This document shows positions 34,531 to 45,703 of a DNA stretch of 64,000 nucleotides, piece after piece (position 1 is the first letter of the stretch; the number at the start of each line of letters is the position of its first letter). Made by a program: the position numbers and the translations under genes. Origin of the DNA: Parapedobacter luteus (GTDB taxonomy: Bacteria; Bacteroidota; Bacteroidia; Sphingobacteriales; Sphingobacteriaceae); contig NZ_FUYS01000002.1 in NCBI RefSeq assembly GCF_900168055.1, positions 558,888-622,887 of the forward strand, written 5' to 3'. Under the pieces are notes generated by a model. The model made no database searches, was not told the origin of the DNA, and saw only the letters and a program-made list of their open reading frames with translations.

Positions 34531-35094
34531 ATGGCTGAAACATTGAGCAATCGAAAAGTGGCTATTTTAACGGCCGATGGGTTTGAAGAAATTGAATTGA
34601 CCAGCCCTAGGGATGCATTGCAATTGGAAGGTGCGACCACACATATTGTATCGCCAAGTAAGGATGTTGTACGAGCTAAAAAAGGCAACGAATGGAGTCT
34701 TGATTTCGATGTGGATATGTCCCTGGATAAGGCGAATCCAAACGACTATGACGCCCTATTGCTACCGGGGGGCGTAATAAACCCAGACACGCTCCGAGTA
34801 GATGAAAAGGCATTGGAATTTGTAAAGGCCTTTTTTAGCGCCGGTAAACCGGTGGCAGCAATATGCCACGGTCCACAGGTGCTGATAGACGCTGAAGTGG
34901 TGGAGGGACGCCGAATGACTTCAGTCAAAAACATCAGCAAGGATCTGATTAACGCCGGGGCATTATGGGAGGACAGCGCCGTTGTTGTAGACCAGGGGTT
35001 GGTGACCAGCCGTACCCCCGACGACCTTCCCGATTTCAACGAAAAGATTATTGAAGAGTTTGCTGAGGGCAAACATGCTGGTCAGCATGCTTAG
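34531..35094 (+). CDS. DJ-1/PfpI family protein (YhbO/YraA-like)
   Basis: 187 residues. PfpI-type domain with nucleophile Cys112 in AAICHGPQVLI, acidic partner in LTADGFEEIELTSPRDAL, and a typical RTPDDLPDFNEKIIEEFA tail. Homologues act as stress-induced deglycase/glyoxalase-type or chaperone proteins; the exact chemistry is disputed. The start was moved from 34429 to 34531, where AAGGAGGA lies 9 nt upstream and family sequence begins. The strong Shine-Dalgarno is one of few in the window and fits a stress protein. Confidence 0.92.
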   Translation: MAETLSNRKVAILTADGFEEIELTSPRDALQLEGATTHIVSPSKDVVRAKKGNEWSLDFDVDMSLDKANPNDYDALLLPGGVINPDTLRVDEKALEFVKAFFSAGKPVAAICHGPQVLIDAEVVEGRRMTSVKNISKDLINAGALWEDSAVVVDQGLVTSRTPDDLPDFNEKIIEEFAEGKHAGQHA

Positions 35095-35123
35095 TATCAT
35101 GCGGTAATTAGCGGTAATAACCA

Positions 35124-35142
35124 GGGGGGTCAGTAGCCCCCC
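35124..35142. terminator. GC hairpin overlapping the end of the SMP-30 gene
   Basis: GGGGGG (35124-35129) pairs with CCCCCC (35137-35142) around TCAGTAG, then TTTA. The right arm is made by the last Gly codons of the convergent gene, so the PfpI terminator is built partly into its coding end. Confidence 0.6.
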
Positions 35143-36008
35143 TTTACTTGCATTTTCAATATAAATACCTTGTCGGTGGCGGTAATAAAAAGATAATCGC
35201 GATCCCGGCCCCCGAAGCATACATTAGCCGTCCAGTTGACTGGCACATCAATGTGTTCGATCCGCTCTCCTTGAGGGTTATAGACATCCACGCCTTTGCC
35301 GGTAAGGTAAATATTCCCTTTGCTGTCTATGGTCATACCATCCGAACCTTGCGATGCAAACAACTGCTTATCCGTGAGCGAACCGTCACGTTCAACGCGA
35401 TACCGATATATTTTACTGTCACCAATATCTGCTACGTACAGCATTTTGCCATCCGGGGTGCCGATAATGCCATTGGGTTTTTTAAATTGATCGTCCAAGC
35501 GAATGACTTGGCCGTTTTTGTAAAGGTAAAGGCCCTGCGTCGGCATGTCCGGCTCCGTGCGGCTCCAGTAGTTGCGCTGGTAGTAAGGATCGGTAAAATA
35601 AATGAGCCCTGAAGGGGACACCCATACATCGTTGGGACCATTGAATAGCGAGTCATCATAGCCTGCCGCAAGCTTTTCGACCTGCTTATCCATACCGATG
35701 CGCCATAGCTCATACTGTTCGTCGGCACAGGCAATCAGGTACCCCTCGTTGTCGAAATAGAGGCCATTAGCACGCCCGGCGGGTTCCATGAAAATGGAAA
35801 GCTTGCCCTTGGTGTCATATTTCCATATCCGGTTATTGGGTTGGTCGGTAAAGAACACGTTCCCTTCCGCATCCATGGCCGGACCTTCGGTGAAGCCAAA
35901 CCCGTCGGCCACCAGTTGTAATTTAGCGGCGGGTGCGACGACCTGCGCTGTGCATTCTAAACCGCATGCCAATGATAATAATGCAAGTAGATGGAGTTTT
36001 CTTTTCAT
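35130..36008 (-). CDS. SMP-30/gluconolactonase family exported protein
   Basis: 292 residues with a signal peptide (MKRKLHLLALLSLACGLECTA, cut near residue 22). The six-bladed beta-propeller pattern is visible: GFGFTEGPAMDAEGNVFFTD, NRIWKYDTKG, NGPNDVWVSPSGLIYFTDPYY, KKPNGIIGTPDGKMLYVADI, SDGMTIDSKGNIYLTG. Such proteins are metal-dependent sugar lactonases; the metal-binding Glu (TEGP), Asn and Asp positions appear conserved. The substrate is unknown, and the protein is probably periplasmic. It starts 12 nt after the OmpA-family gene stop, so they form one operon. Confidence 0.9.
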   Translation of the reverse strand: MKRKLHLLALLSLACGLECTAQVVAPAAKLQLVADGFGFTEGPAMDAEGNVFFTDQPNNRIWKYDTKGKLSIFMEPAGRANGLYFDNEGYLIACADEQYELWRIGMDKQVEKLAAGYDDSLFNGPNDVWVSPSGLIYFTDPYYQRNYWSRTEPDMPTQGLYLYKNGQVIRLDDQFKKPNGIIGTPDGKMLYVADIGDSKIYRYRVERDGSLTDKQLFASQGSDGMTIDSKGNIYLTGKGVDVYNPQGERIEHIDVPVNWTANVCFGGRDRDYLFITATDKVFILKMQVKGGY

Positions 36009-36020
36009 GTGTATGGCAAT

Positions 36021-37925
36021 TTATTTAATGATTTTAAAGTCTGTGCGACGATTTAGTTGGCGCCCCTCTTCAGTATCATTTCCAGCGATGGGCTGCGATG
36101 GTCCATACCCTTTATAGTGAAGCCGCCCCACGGCGATGCCTGCATGAATCAGGTAGTCATGTACGGCTTTGGCACGGTTCTCCGAAAGTGTTCTGTTATA
36201 GGCGTCGCTTCCCGTGTCATCCGTGTGCCCGCCGATTTCTATTCGTACTTCTTTATTTAATTGCAGAAAATCGATCAAATTGTCCAAGTCACTTTTGGAC
36301 TGTGGCAACAACTCATACTGGTTTGTCTCAAAGAAAATATTGTTGAGTGTTTCTTTGTTCCCTATTTTTATCGGCGAAAGTGCAATACGGATTTCGTAGG
36401 CATCATTTATTTTTGTGCTGTCGTCAAGAGGGTAGTTTTTGGAGAAAAAGAGATATCCCGGATGTTTGACGTGAAGGGCATAGGTCTTGCCGAATGGCAA
36501 GGGTGCGAGGAATGTACCGTCTTCGTAGTCTGCGGATTCTTGGTATAGCGGTTCATTGGTCAAGATGTCTGTGACCGTTATTTCCGCTTGGATAGGCACA
36601 TCACTGTCCGAGTCTACGATGGCGCCCTTAAGGTAAGCTACCGGGTTAGGTCGGCTAGCTTCGGGCAATTCGAACGAGTAAATATCCAATCCGCCCAGTG
36701 CATCCGGCCTGCGGCTGGAAAAGAAGGCATACCGACCATTCATGCTCACGGTCAGCGCGCTTTGTTCACGGTGGTCGTTAATGGGATAGCCGAGGTTATT
36801 TGGCTGTGGCCAATGACCATCAGCATCCATTTGGCTTTTGAAAATGTCCTTATCCCCAAATCCCGGCCATCCATTTGAAACGAAATAAAGGGTACGGTTG
36901 TCGGCGTGGATATACGGCGAACTTTCGTCAAAAGGAGTGTTGATAGCTGGACCGAGATTCTGCGGGTCACCCCATTGCCCATTACTTTGGAGTGTAGATT
37001 TCCAGATATCGTAGCCGCCCTGGCCACCACTTCTGTTGCTTACGAAATAAAGTGTTTTTCCATCTGCCCCCAGTGCTGGCTGTGCCTCCCAGCCCGCGCT
37101 GTTAATTGGCTCACCTAAATTATAGGGCTCGCCCCAACGGTCGCCTTCCCGCCGTGACACATAGATATCACAACTGCCTAATCCATTCGGGCGGTTGCAT
37201 CCGGTGAAAAACAGGTATTTACCGTCAGCTGAGATACAATGTGCTCCTTCATTATATTGTGCTGAATTGATATCTCCCTCCAGAAACCGTGCTGGTTGCC
37301 ATTTACCATTGCTATCCAGGGAACTCTCATAAAAACTTTCCCTTTCATTTACCTTACGGGTGAAGATAATGGTCCGATGATCGGCGGTAAGCTTGGGGAA
37401 GTACTCGTCATATTCCGTGTTGATGGCAGGCCCGGGATTGACAGGATGGAAATCCAGTGGATGTTGTTGAGCAGACAAGCTAAATTCGCAGTCCGCTATA
37501 TATTTATTTGTGAGCCGTTTACCCGATGCATCCAGTCCGGGTATGGCCGCATAGTTCCGCAGTGCAGGTAACGCCTCCTGATAATTTCCGGTATGCAAAA
37601 GACTTTCGCCCAAGCCAAACCAGGTGAGCGGCGTCAAAGCGGGGTTCAGTTGAATAACACGGGAATAGTGGGGAATCGCCTTTTCATAGTCGCGTTGTCT
37701 ACGATAAATATCGCCCAATTGCTGGTGAGCTGCAGCGAAGTCTGGGTCAAGTGCAACGGCGGATTCCAAAGACGCAACAGCCAGTGCGTATTGCCTGTTT
37801 TTTAGTTGACTACCCGCCTTTTCGAAAGCTTGCTGGGCTCTTCGGTTTAGGGAATGTTCCTGCGCGCTGCCAGTCACAAAGAACAGCACGACGCATAACG
37901 GGAAGGTATACAACGATTTTCGCAT
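36021..37925 (-). CDS. OmpA-family protein with TPR and PD40 repeats
   Basis: 634 residues, exported (signal peptide MRKSLYTFPLCVVLFFVTGSA). Order of domains: TPR repeats at about 25-130 (AVALDPDFAAAHQQLGDIYR, then YEKAIPHYSRVIQLNPALT), WD40-like PD40 repeats at about 190-400 (DGKTLYFVSNRSGGQGGYDIW and similar), a carboxypeptidase-regulatory-like domain at about 430-505, and a C-terminal OmpA peptidoglycan-binding domain (IEIGGHTDDTGSDAYNRTLS). It is a typical Bacteroidetes outer membrane anchoring or sensing protein; the function is not defined. It heads an operon with the SMP-30 gene. Confidence 0.9.
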   Translation of the reverse strand: MRKSLYTFPLCVVLFFVTGSAQEHSLNRRAQQAFEKAGSQLKNRQYALAVASLESAVALDPDFAAAHQQLGDIYRRQRDYEKAIPHYSRVIQLNPALTPLTWFGLGESLLHTGNYQEALPALRNYAAIPGLDASGKRLTNKYIADCEFSLSAQQHPLDFHPVNPGPAINTEYDEYFPKLTADHRTIIFTRKVNERESFYESSLDSNGKWQPARFLEGDINSAQYNEGAHCISADGKYLFFTGCNRPNGLGSCDIYVSRREGDRWGEPYNLGEPINSAGWEAQPALGADGKTLYFVSNRSGGQGGYDIWKSTLQSNGQWGDPQNLGPAINTPFDESSPYIHADNRTLYFVSNGWPGFGDKDIFKSQMDADGHWPQPNNLGYPINDHREQSALTVSMNGRYAFFSSRRPDALGGLDIYSFELPEASRPNPVAYLKGAIVDSDSDVPIQAEITVTDILTNEPLYQESADYEDGTFLAPLPFGKTYALHVKHPGYLFFSKNYPLDDSTKINDAYEIRIALSPIKIGNKETLNNIFFETNQYELLPQSKSDLDNLIDFLQLNKEVRIEIGGHTDDTGSDAYNRTLSENRAKAVHDYLIHAGIAVGRLHYKGYGPSQPIAGNDTEEGRQLNRRTDFKIIK

Positions 37926-37990
37926 TGGATCGACTCAGTTTTCTACGCTAAGGTAATCGTTTTTTTTCTTAGCCGAGATGGATTTGCACC

Positions 37991-38755
37991 TTATTTGCTC
38001 TTTTTAATACTGTTCAGCTGTTGTTTAATTTCTGCACCAACTGCTAACCTGCCACTGATAGCTGCCTGTTCGTAAAGCAGTTCATCCCAATCTTCAGTCC
38101 CGCGCCAAAGCGTCTTTTTGAGTGCCAGGAGCGCTTCCTGGTTTGTATTGAGCAAGGACATACAAAACCCATGAACCTTGTCGTCAAGATCATCAACAGA
38201 AGGCATCACCGTGTGAAAAAGGCCATGTTGCAATGCCCATTGCGCATCAAAAAACACCGTCGGATTAAGGGAAAGCGCGGTCAGGGCTGATACGCCAATT
38301 TTGCGGGCCAAAGCCGGTGCGATGACAAACGGACCTAAATGGATGCTGATTTCGCTCAATTTAACCGCAGCTTTCTCCGATGCAAAACAGTAATCGCACG
38401 ACGCGATAAGGCCTACTCCGCCGCCGACAGCCTTACCTTGTACTCTTCCAATGACGAGTTTGGTCGACTTCCGTATGGCGTTTATGACATCGGCAACACG
38501 CGAAAAAAAAGCGGTCCCGGCCTGTTCATCTGCTAAAGTCAGTAGTTCATCGAAACTTGCACCAGCGCAGAAGGCCCCTTCACCACTGCTTTGCAAGAGA
38601 ATCAGTTTAGTTGCCATACTGGCGCTCGCTGTCTCAATATGTTCACGCAGTTGCGTGAGCAAGTTCGACGGCAACGCGTTATGAACAGGATGGCCGAAGG
38701 TGATTATGGCTAATCCTGAAGTATCGATTGCTGTTTTTACGAATCCAGAGTCCAT
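37991..38755 (-). CDS. Enoyl-CoA hydratase/isomerase family protein
   Basis: 254-residue crotonase-fold protein. Family landmarks are LQSSGEGAFCAGASFDELL near residue 55 (oxyanion-hole segment), TKLVIGRVQGKAVGGGVGLIASCDYCFASE near residue 95, and KLSEISIHLGPFVIAPALARKIG. One of the two classical catalytic Glu residues appears replaced in the SEISIHLG segment (E is present at SEI), so the exact reaction (hydratase, isomerase or thioesterase) is open. It follows manC by 24 nt on the same strand, an odd functional partner. Confidence 0.82.
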   Translation of the reverse strand: MDSGFVKTAIDTSGLAIITFGHPVHNALPSNLLTQLREHIETASASMATKLILLQSSGEGAFCAGASFDELLTLADEQAGTAFFSRVADVINAIRKSTKLVIGRVQGKAVGGGVGLIASCDYCFASEKAAVKLSEISIHLGPFVIAPALARKIGVSALTALSLNPTVFFDAQWALQHGLFHTVMPSVDDLDDKVHGFCMSLLNTNQEALLALKKTLWRGTEDWDELLYEQAAISGRLAVGAEIKQQLNSIKKSK

Positions 38756-38779
38756 GAAGTCGTTGTGCGCGTCAGGCCG

Positions 38780-39862
38780 TCAAACGAATTTATTCCCGGA
38801 TTTTTCCTTAACATCCGCGACAATCTGTTTCACACCTTGCTCTTGATCTTTCGGACAGATCATCAACGTATCGTCTGATTGGACCACGATAAAGTTATGC
38901 AATCCTTTGACGATGACCAGCTTATCTTTAGGCGTATGGATCATGCAGTTGGACGAGTCATATACAATGACGTTTTCCGCAGAAGAAGATACGTTGCCCA
39001 AGTAGTCCTTTTCGGCCAGTTCATAGATAGATGCCCAGGTGCCTAAGTCAGACCAACCGAAGTCTGCGGGAAGCACATATACATTATCCGCCTTTTCCAT
39101 GATGGCGAAATCGATGGAAATATTGACACACCGGACAAAAGCGCCAGAAATAAATTTGGTCTCGTGGTCGGAATTATACAGGTCGGTTCCTTCCTTAAAC
39201 ACCTCATTCATCTCTGTCTGATATTTTTGGAACGCGCTGATAATGGAGTTGGCAGACCAGATAAATATGCCGGCATTCCACAGGAAATCGCCACTTTGCA
39301 AAAATGTTTTGGCTAATTCAAGGTTGGGCTTTTCTGTAAAAGTCTTGACTTTCTTAAATCCCGGTGTTGTTGCGCTTTTGCCATACTGAATGTAACCATA
39401 GCCTGTATCTGGGCGAGAGGGCTTGATGCCTAAGGTAATCAGCCAATCATTGCTTTCCGCGCATTTGAGCCCTTTGGTGATATCACTTACAAAAACGTCC
39501 GTTTCGAGAATCAAATGGTCGGCTGGAGCAATGACCATCGTGGCATTCGGATTCAGTTGGAGTATTTTGTGGCTCGCGTATGCGATGCATGGTGCGGTAT
39601 TGCGCATAATGGGTTCCAAAATCAATTGCCGGGCTGATAGCTCGGGCAATTGCTCACGAACCAAATCTGCGTAGGACTCGTTCGTGGCCACAAAGATGTT
39701 TTCTGGGGGGACAATTTTCTGAAAACGGTCATATGTCGCCTGGATGAGTGTTTTTCCGGTGCCCAGCATATCGATGAATTGCTTTGGCATTTTGGTGCGG
39801 CTTACGGGCCAGAATCGGCTCCCGATACCTCCGGCCATGATAACGGCATAATAATTCTTCAT
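38780..39862 (-). CDS. manC: Mannose-1-phosphate guanylyltransferase
   Basis: About 360 residues. It makes GDP-mannose from mannose-1-phosphate and GTP for surface polysaccharide. The nucleotide-binding start is YAVIMAGGIGSRFWPVSRTKMPKQF, followed by the NDP-hexose pattern (FVATNESYADLV, MRNTAPCIAYAS, VIAPADHLI, FTEKPNLELAKTFL, FLWNAGIFIWSA, ADFGWSDLGTWAS). It is the short form without the isomerase domain. The start is placed at MKNYYAV (39862); eight codons upstream are also open. It lies downstream of kdsD, in an envelope-sugar group. Confidence 0.94.
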   Translation of the reverse strand: MKNYYAVIMAGGIGSRFWPVSRTKMPKQFIDMLGTGKTLIQATYDRFQKIVPPENIFVATNESYADLVREQLPELSARQLILEPIMRNTAPCIAYASHKILQLNPNATMVIAPADHLILETDVFVSDITKGLKCAESNDWLITLGIKPSRPDTGYGYIQYGKSATTPGFKKVKTFTEKPNLELAKTFLQSGDFLWNAGIFIWSANSIISAFQKYQTEMNEVFKEGTDLYNSDHETKFISGAFVRCVNISIDFAIMEKADNVYVLPADFGWSDLGTWASIYELAEKDYLGNVSSSAENVIVYDSSNCMIHTPKDKLVIVKGLHNFIVVQSDDTLMICPKDQEQGVKQIVADVKEKSGNKFV

Positions 39863-39961
39863 TGGTTCTTGTTTTGTGTCGGCCAATCAGCGGTCAATAC
39901 CTACTGCAGCTTTATTTTGTTAAAACTAAAAATTTAAATTTAGTATTTAAAACCCAACAGC

Positions 39962-40927
39962 CTAAATTATCCCTTCTTTCAATAAATCATGTAAATGCAC
40001 GATTCCATCATATGATTGTTCGTTCAATACCAAAAGCTGTGTAATATTATGTTGACGCATTATATCGAACGCGTGCACCGCCAACTCATTTTTATCGATG
40101 GTTTTGGGACACCTGCCCATAATGTCTTTTGCAGCCAACCCATCGATTTGAGGATGATTTTCAAGCATCCGTCTTATATCGCCATCCGTAATGATTCCAA
40201 TCAAATCGTCTCCGCGGATTACCGCTACTGCGCCTAAGCGATGCTTGGTTATGGTCACGATAACTTCACGCACCGATGCTTCCGATGTCACCCACGGCTT
40301 TGGATTTTGCGTGGATAGATCGGCTACCTTGAGGTACAGGCGCTTACCCAAGGCGCCGCCGGGATGGTAGCGGGCAAAATCCTGATCGGTAAACTGACGG
40401 CACTCCAAAAGACAAATGGCCAAGGCATCGCCCATTGCTAATTGGGCTGTCGTGCTGGTGGTGGGAGCAAGGTTATGCGGGCAGGCCTCTTTTTCTACCG
40501 TAGCATCCAAGACATAGTCGGCTTGGTGCGCCAAATAAGATTGGATGTTGCCCACAATGGCTACCAGCAGATTTTGTGTTTGCCTCAGTAACGGTACCAA
40601 TACTTTTATTTCCGGCGTATTACCGCTTTTGGAAACTACAACGACGAGATCATCTTCCTGTATAATACCCAAATCGCCGTGTATGGCGTCCGCGGCATGC
40701 ATAAATATTGCCGGCGTACCCGTAGAGTTTAGCGTCGCTACAATTTTTTGCGCGATGATAGCACTCTTGCCGACTCCTGTAACTATCACTCTTCCCTTCA
40801 ATTTCAAGATAGCCCCGACAACGGCAATAAAATCACTGTCAATTCGTTCCGTCAGTTTGTTTAAAGCATTTGCCTCTTGCGTCAAAACGTTTATTGCGAT
40901 ATTTTTGATTTCGGAATTGCTTTTCAC
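39962..40927 (-). CDS. kdsD: Arabinose-5-phosphate isomerase, KpsF/GutQ/KdsD family
   Basis: 321 residues. Converts ribulose-5-phosphate to arabinose-5-phosphate, the first step to Kdo of lipopolysaccharide. The SIS domain shows VTGVGKSAIIAQKIVATLNSTG, HGDLGIIQEDDLVVVVSKSGNT and HNLAPTTSTTAQLAMGDALA; two CBS domains fill the C-terminal third (VTITKHRLGAVAV, GIITDGDIRRML). The frame is open to an ATG at 40984, but a TATTTTTG box lies at 40969-40962, downstream of that ATG. I therefore choose the GTG at 40927, which gives normal length. kdsA lies nearby on the other strand. Confidence 0.93.
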   Translation of the reverse strand: MKSNSEIKNIAINVLTQEANALNKLTERIDSDFIAVVGAILKLKGRVIVTGVGKSAIIAQKIVATLNSTGTPAIFMHAADAIHGDLGIIQEDDLVVVVSKSGNTPEIKVLVPLLRQTQNLLVAIVGNIQSYLAHQADYVLDATVEKEACPHNLAPTTSTTAQLAMGDALAICLLECRQFTDQDFARYHPGGALGKRLYLKVADLSTQNPKPWVTSEASVREVIVTITKHRLGAVAVIRGDDLIGIITDGDIRRMLENHPQIDGLAAKDIMGRCPKTIDKNELAVHAFDIMRQHNITQLLVLNEQSYDGIVHLHDLLKEGII

Positions 40928-40961
40928 AAATATATTTTCTAATTTTAGATACTGATATGCG

Positions 40962-40969
40962 CAAAAATA
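40962..40969 (-). promoter_or_regulatory. -7 box of kdsD
   Basis: TATTTTTG on the minus strand; predicted leader of about 30 nt to the GTG at 40927. No good TTG lies upstream. It is in the 98-bp divergent region with recQ. Confidence 0.4.
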
Positions 40970-41025
40970 TGTTATTTTGGGCATTCTTTGGTTATCAGTC
41001 TATCTAAATTTTTGCGAGAGGCGCA

Positions 41026-43218
<2,193 letters not shown>

Positions 43219-43226
43219 TTTAGAAA

Positions 43227-44042
43227 ATGACACTACACAATATTCCGGGCATTAAACATGCCGATTCTACTAATTTTTTCCTGATGGCCGGTCCCTGCGC
43301 CGTCGAAGGTGAAGAGATTACGCTGCGGATTGCTGAACGAATCGTCGCGATTACAGACAAACTGGCCATTCCTTATGTTTTCAAGGGCTCTTATCGTAAG
43401 GCAAACCGCTCGCGGGTAGATTCGTTTACCGGTATTGGCGACGAAAAGGCGCTGAAGATATTGCGCAAGGTAGGAACGACTTTCGGTGTGCCGACGATAA
43501 CCGATATACATGAAAGCGGTGAAGCGGAAATGGCCGCCGAGTATGTGGATGTATTACAAATACCGGCATTCCTTTGCCGGCAAACCGATTTGCTCATCGC
43601 TGCGGCAAAAACGGGCAAAACGGTCAACATAAAAAAAGGCCAGTTCCTTTCGGCGGGGGCCATGCGGTTTGCAGTAGACAAGGTAAAGGATGGAGGCAAC
43701 GATAATGTAATTCTCACGGACAGGGGCAATACGTTTGGTTATCAAGACTTAATCGTAGATTTCAGGGGGATCCCCGAGATGAAGAGCTTTGGCGTGCCGG
43801 TAGTAATGGATTGTACACACTCGTTACAACAACCCAATCAAGCGTCCGGCGTGACCGGAGGAAAGCCGGCACTTATTGAAACCATTGCCAAGGCGGCTAT
43901 CGCGGTAGGGGCAGACGGATTATTTATTGAGACACACCCAGACCCAGCCAACGCGAAATCAGACGGCGCGAATATGCTGCACTTGGATTTGTTGGAAGGC
44001 TTGCTACAAAAATTGGTGAAACTACGGGCCGCCATACAATAA
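43227..44042 (+). CDS. kdsA: 3-deoxy-8-phosphooctulonate (Kdo-8-phosphate) synthase
   Basis: 271 residues. It condenses phosphoenolpyruvate with arabinose-5-phosphate to Kdo-8-phosphate, the product line begun by KdsD. Family segments: FLMAGPCAVEGEE, VFKGSYRKANRSR, DVLQIPAFLCRQTDLL, KKGQFLSAGAM, ILTDRGNTFGYQDLIVDFRG, VMDCTHSLQQPN and ADGLFIETHPDPANAKSDGANML. Residue CTHSLQ with N missing near TDRG does not let me decide between metal-dependent and metal-independent classes with confidence. It is co-transcribed with recQ. Confidence 0.95.
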   Translation: MTLHNIPGIKHADSTNFFLMAGPCAVEGEEITLRIAERIVAITDKLAIPYVFKGSYRKANRSRVDSFTGIGDEKALKILRKVGTTFGVPTITDIHESGEAEMAAEYVDVLQIPAFLCRQTDLLIAAAKTGKTVNIKKGQFLSAGAMRFAVDKVKDGGNDNVILTDRGNTFGYQDLIVDFRGIPEMKSFGVPVVMDCTHSLQQPNQASGVTGGKPALIETIAKAAIAVGADGLFIETHPDPANAKSDGANMLHLDLLEGLLQKLVKLRAAIQ

Positions 44043-44050
44043 GCTATCCC

Positions 44051-44083
44051 ACATGCGGCGCCTGTACGTGTTCAATGCCGCGT
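44051..44083. terminator. Weak hairpin between convergent kdsA and pstB
   Basis: CATGCGGC (44051-) pairs with GCCGCGTG through one wobble, with a 17-nt loop and no T-run. It is a possible mRNA 3'-end structure. Confidence 0.3.
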
Positions 44084-44089
44084 GGAAGA

Positions 44090-44851
44090 TTAACTAATAA
44101 AACCTTTTACATATTGCTTGGTTAATTCCTCCTTGGGGTTGAGCAACAGCTCTTCCGTAGGTCCGAACTCGACAATTTCCCCCATGTATACAAAAACGAT
44201 GTAATCCGATATCCGTCGGGCTTGACGCAAAATATGGGTCACCAACACGATGGTATATTGTTCTTTTAGCCGTACGAACAGGTCTTCTATCTTATGCGTT
44301 GAAATGGGATCAAGCGCCGATGTAGATTCGTCGCCGAGGATGATTTCAGGCTCAACAGCCAGCCCCCTGGCGAGGCAAAGCCGTTGTTGTTGGCCAATAG
44401 AAAGTTTGGCCGCAGAGGTGTGCAAGCGGTCCTTTACTTCTTCCCAAAGCCCGGTGTCTTTCAGCTGCTTTTCGACGATGTCGTCCAAATCCGTTTTTTT
44501 TCGTATACCGTGTATTCTTGGTCCATAGGCGACATTGTCATAGATAGACATAGGTAACGGATAAGGGCGTTGTGACAGGAGCCCCATTTTCTTACGGATA
44601 TGCGTCACTTCGGCACCGGATGCATAAATATCTTCCTCGTCTACCAATACACTTCCGGTTACCCTTACCTCGGCTGTATCATCCAGCAATCGATTAAAGG
44701 TCTTCAACAACGTAGTTTTGCCACATCCCGAAGGGCCGATAATCGACGTCACGCTTTTATCGGGAATATTGATATTGATATGTTTAAGAATATGATGGCC
44801 ACCAATGTGAACATTCAAATCCCTGACACGTATGAGCGGATGTTGCGTCAT
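44090..44851 (-). CDS. pstB: Phosphate ABC transporter ATP-binding protein
   Basis: 253 residues. ATPase of the high-affinity phosphate importer. Walker A GPSGCGKTTLLKTFNRL, the PstB-typical LLSQRPYPLPMSIYDNVAYG, signature LSIGQQQRLCLARGLA, Walker B ILGDESTSALDP, and switch VLVTHILRQARRISDYIVF. The D-loop Walker B reads GDES rather than DEPT-like LLDEP, a minor variant. It directly abuts pstA, and is the last gene of the pst operon; no phoU follows, since kdsA lies next on the opposite strand. Confidence 0.95.
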   Translation of the reverse strand: MTQHPLIRVRDLNVHIGGHHILKHININIPDKSVTSIIGPSGCGKTTLLKTFNRLLDDTAEVRVTGSVLVDEEDIYASGAEVTHIRKKMGLLSQRPYPLPMSIYDNVAYGPRIHGIRKKTDLDDIVEKQLKDTGLWEEVKDRLHTSAAKLSIGQQQRLCLARGLAVEPEIILGDESTSALDPISTHKIEDLFVRLKEQYTIVLVTHILRQARRISDYIVFVYMGEIVEFGPTEELLLNPKEELTKQYVKGFIS

Positions 44852-45703
44852 CTATATTTTGTGTTTAGTCTGTTTTGCTGCAAGAAAATGTGAAGCGACA
44901 ACAATAGCTAAAATAATCACAGTAAGGATAAGTGCGGAGGCATATGCACGGCCCTGCACCTCGGGTATGGGGCTTCCCAATTGGAAAAATATTGCTAAGG
45001 GCAACGTAGCCGCGGGTTCATCCAAGTATTTCGGAATGTTGTCGCTGAAGCCTGCTGTAAAGAGTACCGAAGCTACGTCGCCAATGCCGCGGCCAAAAGC
45101 AAGGAGGATAGCTGTATAAATGCCAGGTTTGATTTGACGAAGGATCACCTTGGCAGCTTCCCATCGCGTAGCCCCCAAGGATAGCGCAGCATGTTTAAGT
45201 TCCTTGGGTACGGTAGTAATGACCTCATCCAGCGTACGTACCAAAATAGGAATAATCAGTAACGTGACAGCAATGACACCGCCAAGCAACGAAGCGCGAA
45301 CGCCCAGCCAAATCATAATACTGAAGGCGAAAGCGCCATATACGATAGAAGGGATGCCAAACAGAACATCATAGGCTAGTTTGGCTGATTTGTTCAATAA
45401 GCTTCCGCTCTTTAGGTAGATATTCAGATAAATGGAAATCGGGATGCTGACTAGCAGCCCCAATATGGTGGCGCCTCCTGCCAAGTAGAGCGAGCCGATG
45501 ATTGCATTGAGCACGCCGCCTTCTTTGCCTATATAAAAGCCGCCTTGTGGGGCTTTAGATACCATATCCCAAGTAAGATAGGGCAATCCTTTGATCACAA
45601 TAGTACCAACAATTAAAAACAAGCTGGAACTGACTACGGTACAAGCGCCTACCATCAATACCTTAAAAACGGTTTCTTCAGCTTTTCTTTTTTTGATACT
45701 CAT
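44852..45703 (-). CDS. pstA: Phosphate ABC transporter permease PstA
   Basis: 283 residues, about six transmembrane helices. Inner-membrane channel subunit that pairs with PstC. The BPD-transport signature is LKHAALSLGATRWEAAKVILRQIKPGI, followed by GFGRGIGDVASVLFTAG-like sequence. A typical early motif is GGVLNAIIGSLYLAGGATILGL. It overlaps pstC by 4 nt (ATGA) and abuts pstB, as expected for stoichiometric expression. Confidence 0.94.
   Translation of the reverse strand: MSIKKRKAEETVFKVLMVGACTVVSSSLFLIVGTIVIKGLPYLTWDMVSKAPQGGFYIGKEGGVLNAIIGSLYLAGGATILGLLVSIPISIYLNIYLKSGSLLNKSAKLAYDVLFGIPSIVYGAFAFSIMIWLGVRASLLGGVIAVTLLIIPILVRTLDEVITTVPKELKHAALSLGATRWEAAKVILRQIKPGIYTAILLAFGRGIGDVASVLFTAGFSDNIPKYLDEPAATLPLAIFFQLGSPIPEVQGRAYASALILTVIILAIVVASHFLAAKQTKHKI

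Noticed and set aside
39925-39944. AT-rich inverted repeat ACTAAA / TTTAGT between kdsD and manC
   Set aside because: Short arms in a very AT-rich 99-bp gap; could be a promoter region, but no -7 box fits and chance is likely.
40928-40984. ATG at 40984 as kdsD start
   Set aside because: The TATTTTTG box at 40969-40962 lies downstream of it; the GTG at 40927 gives normal family length.
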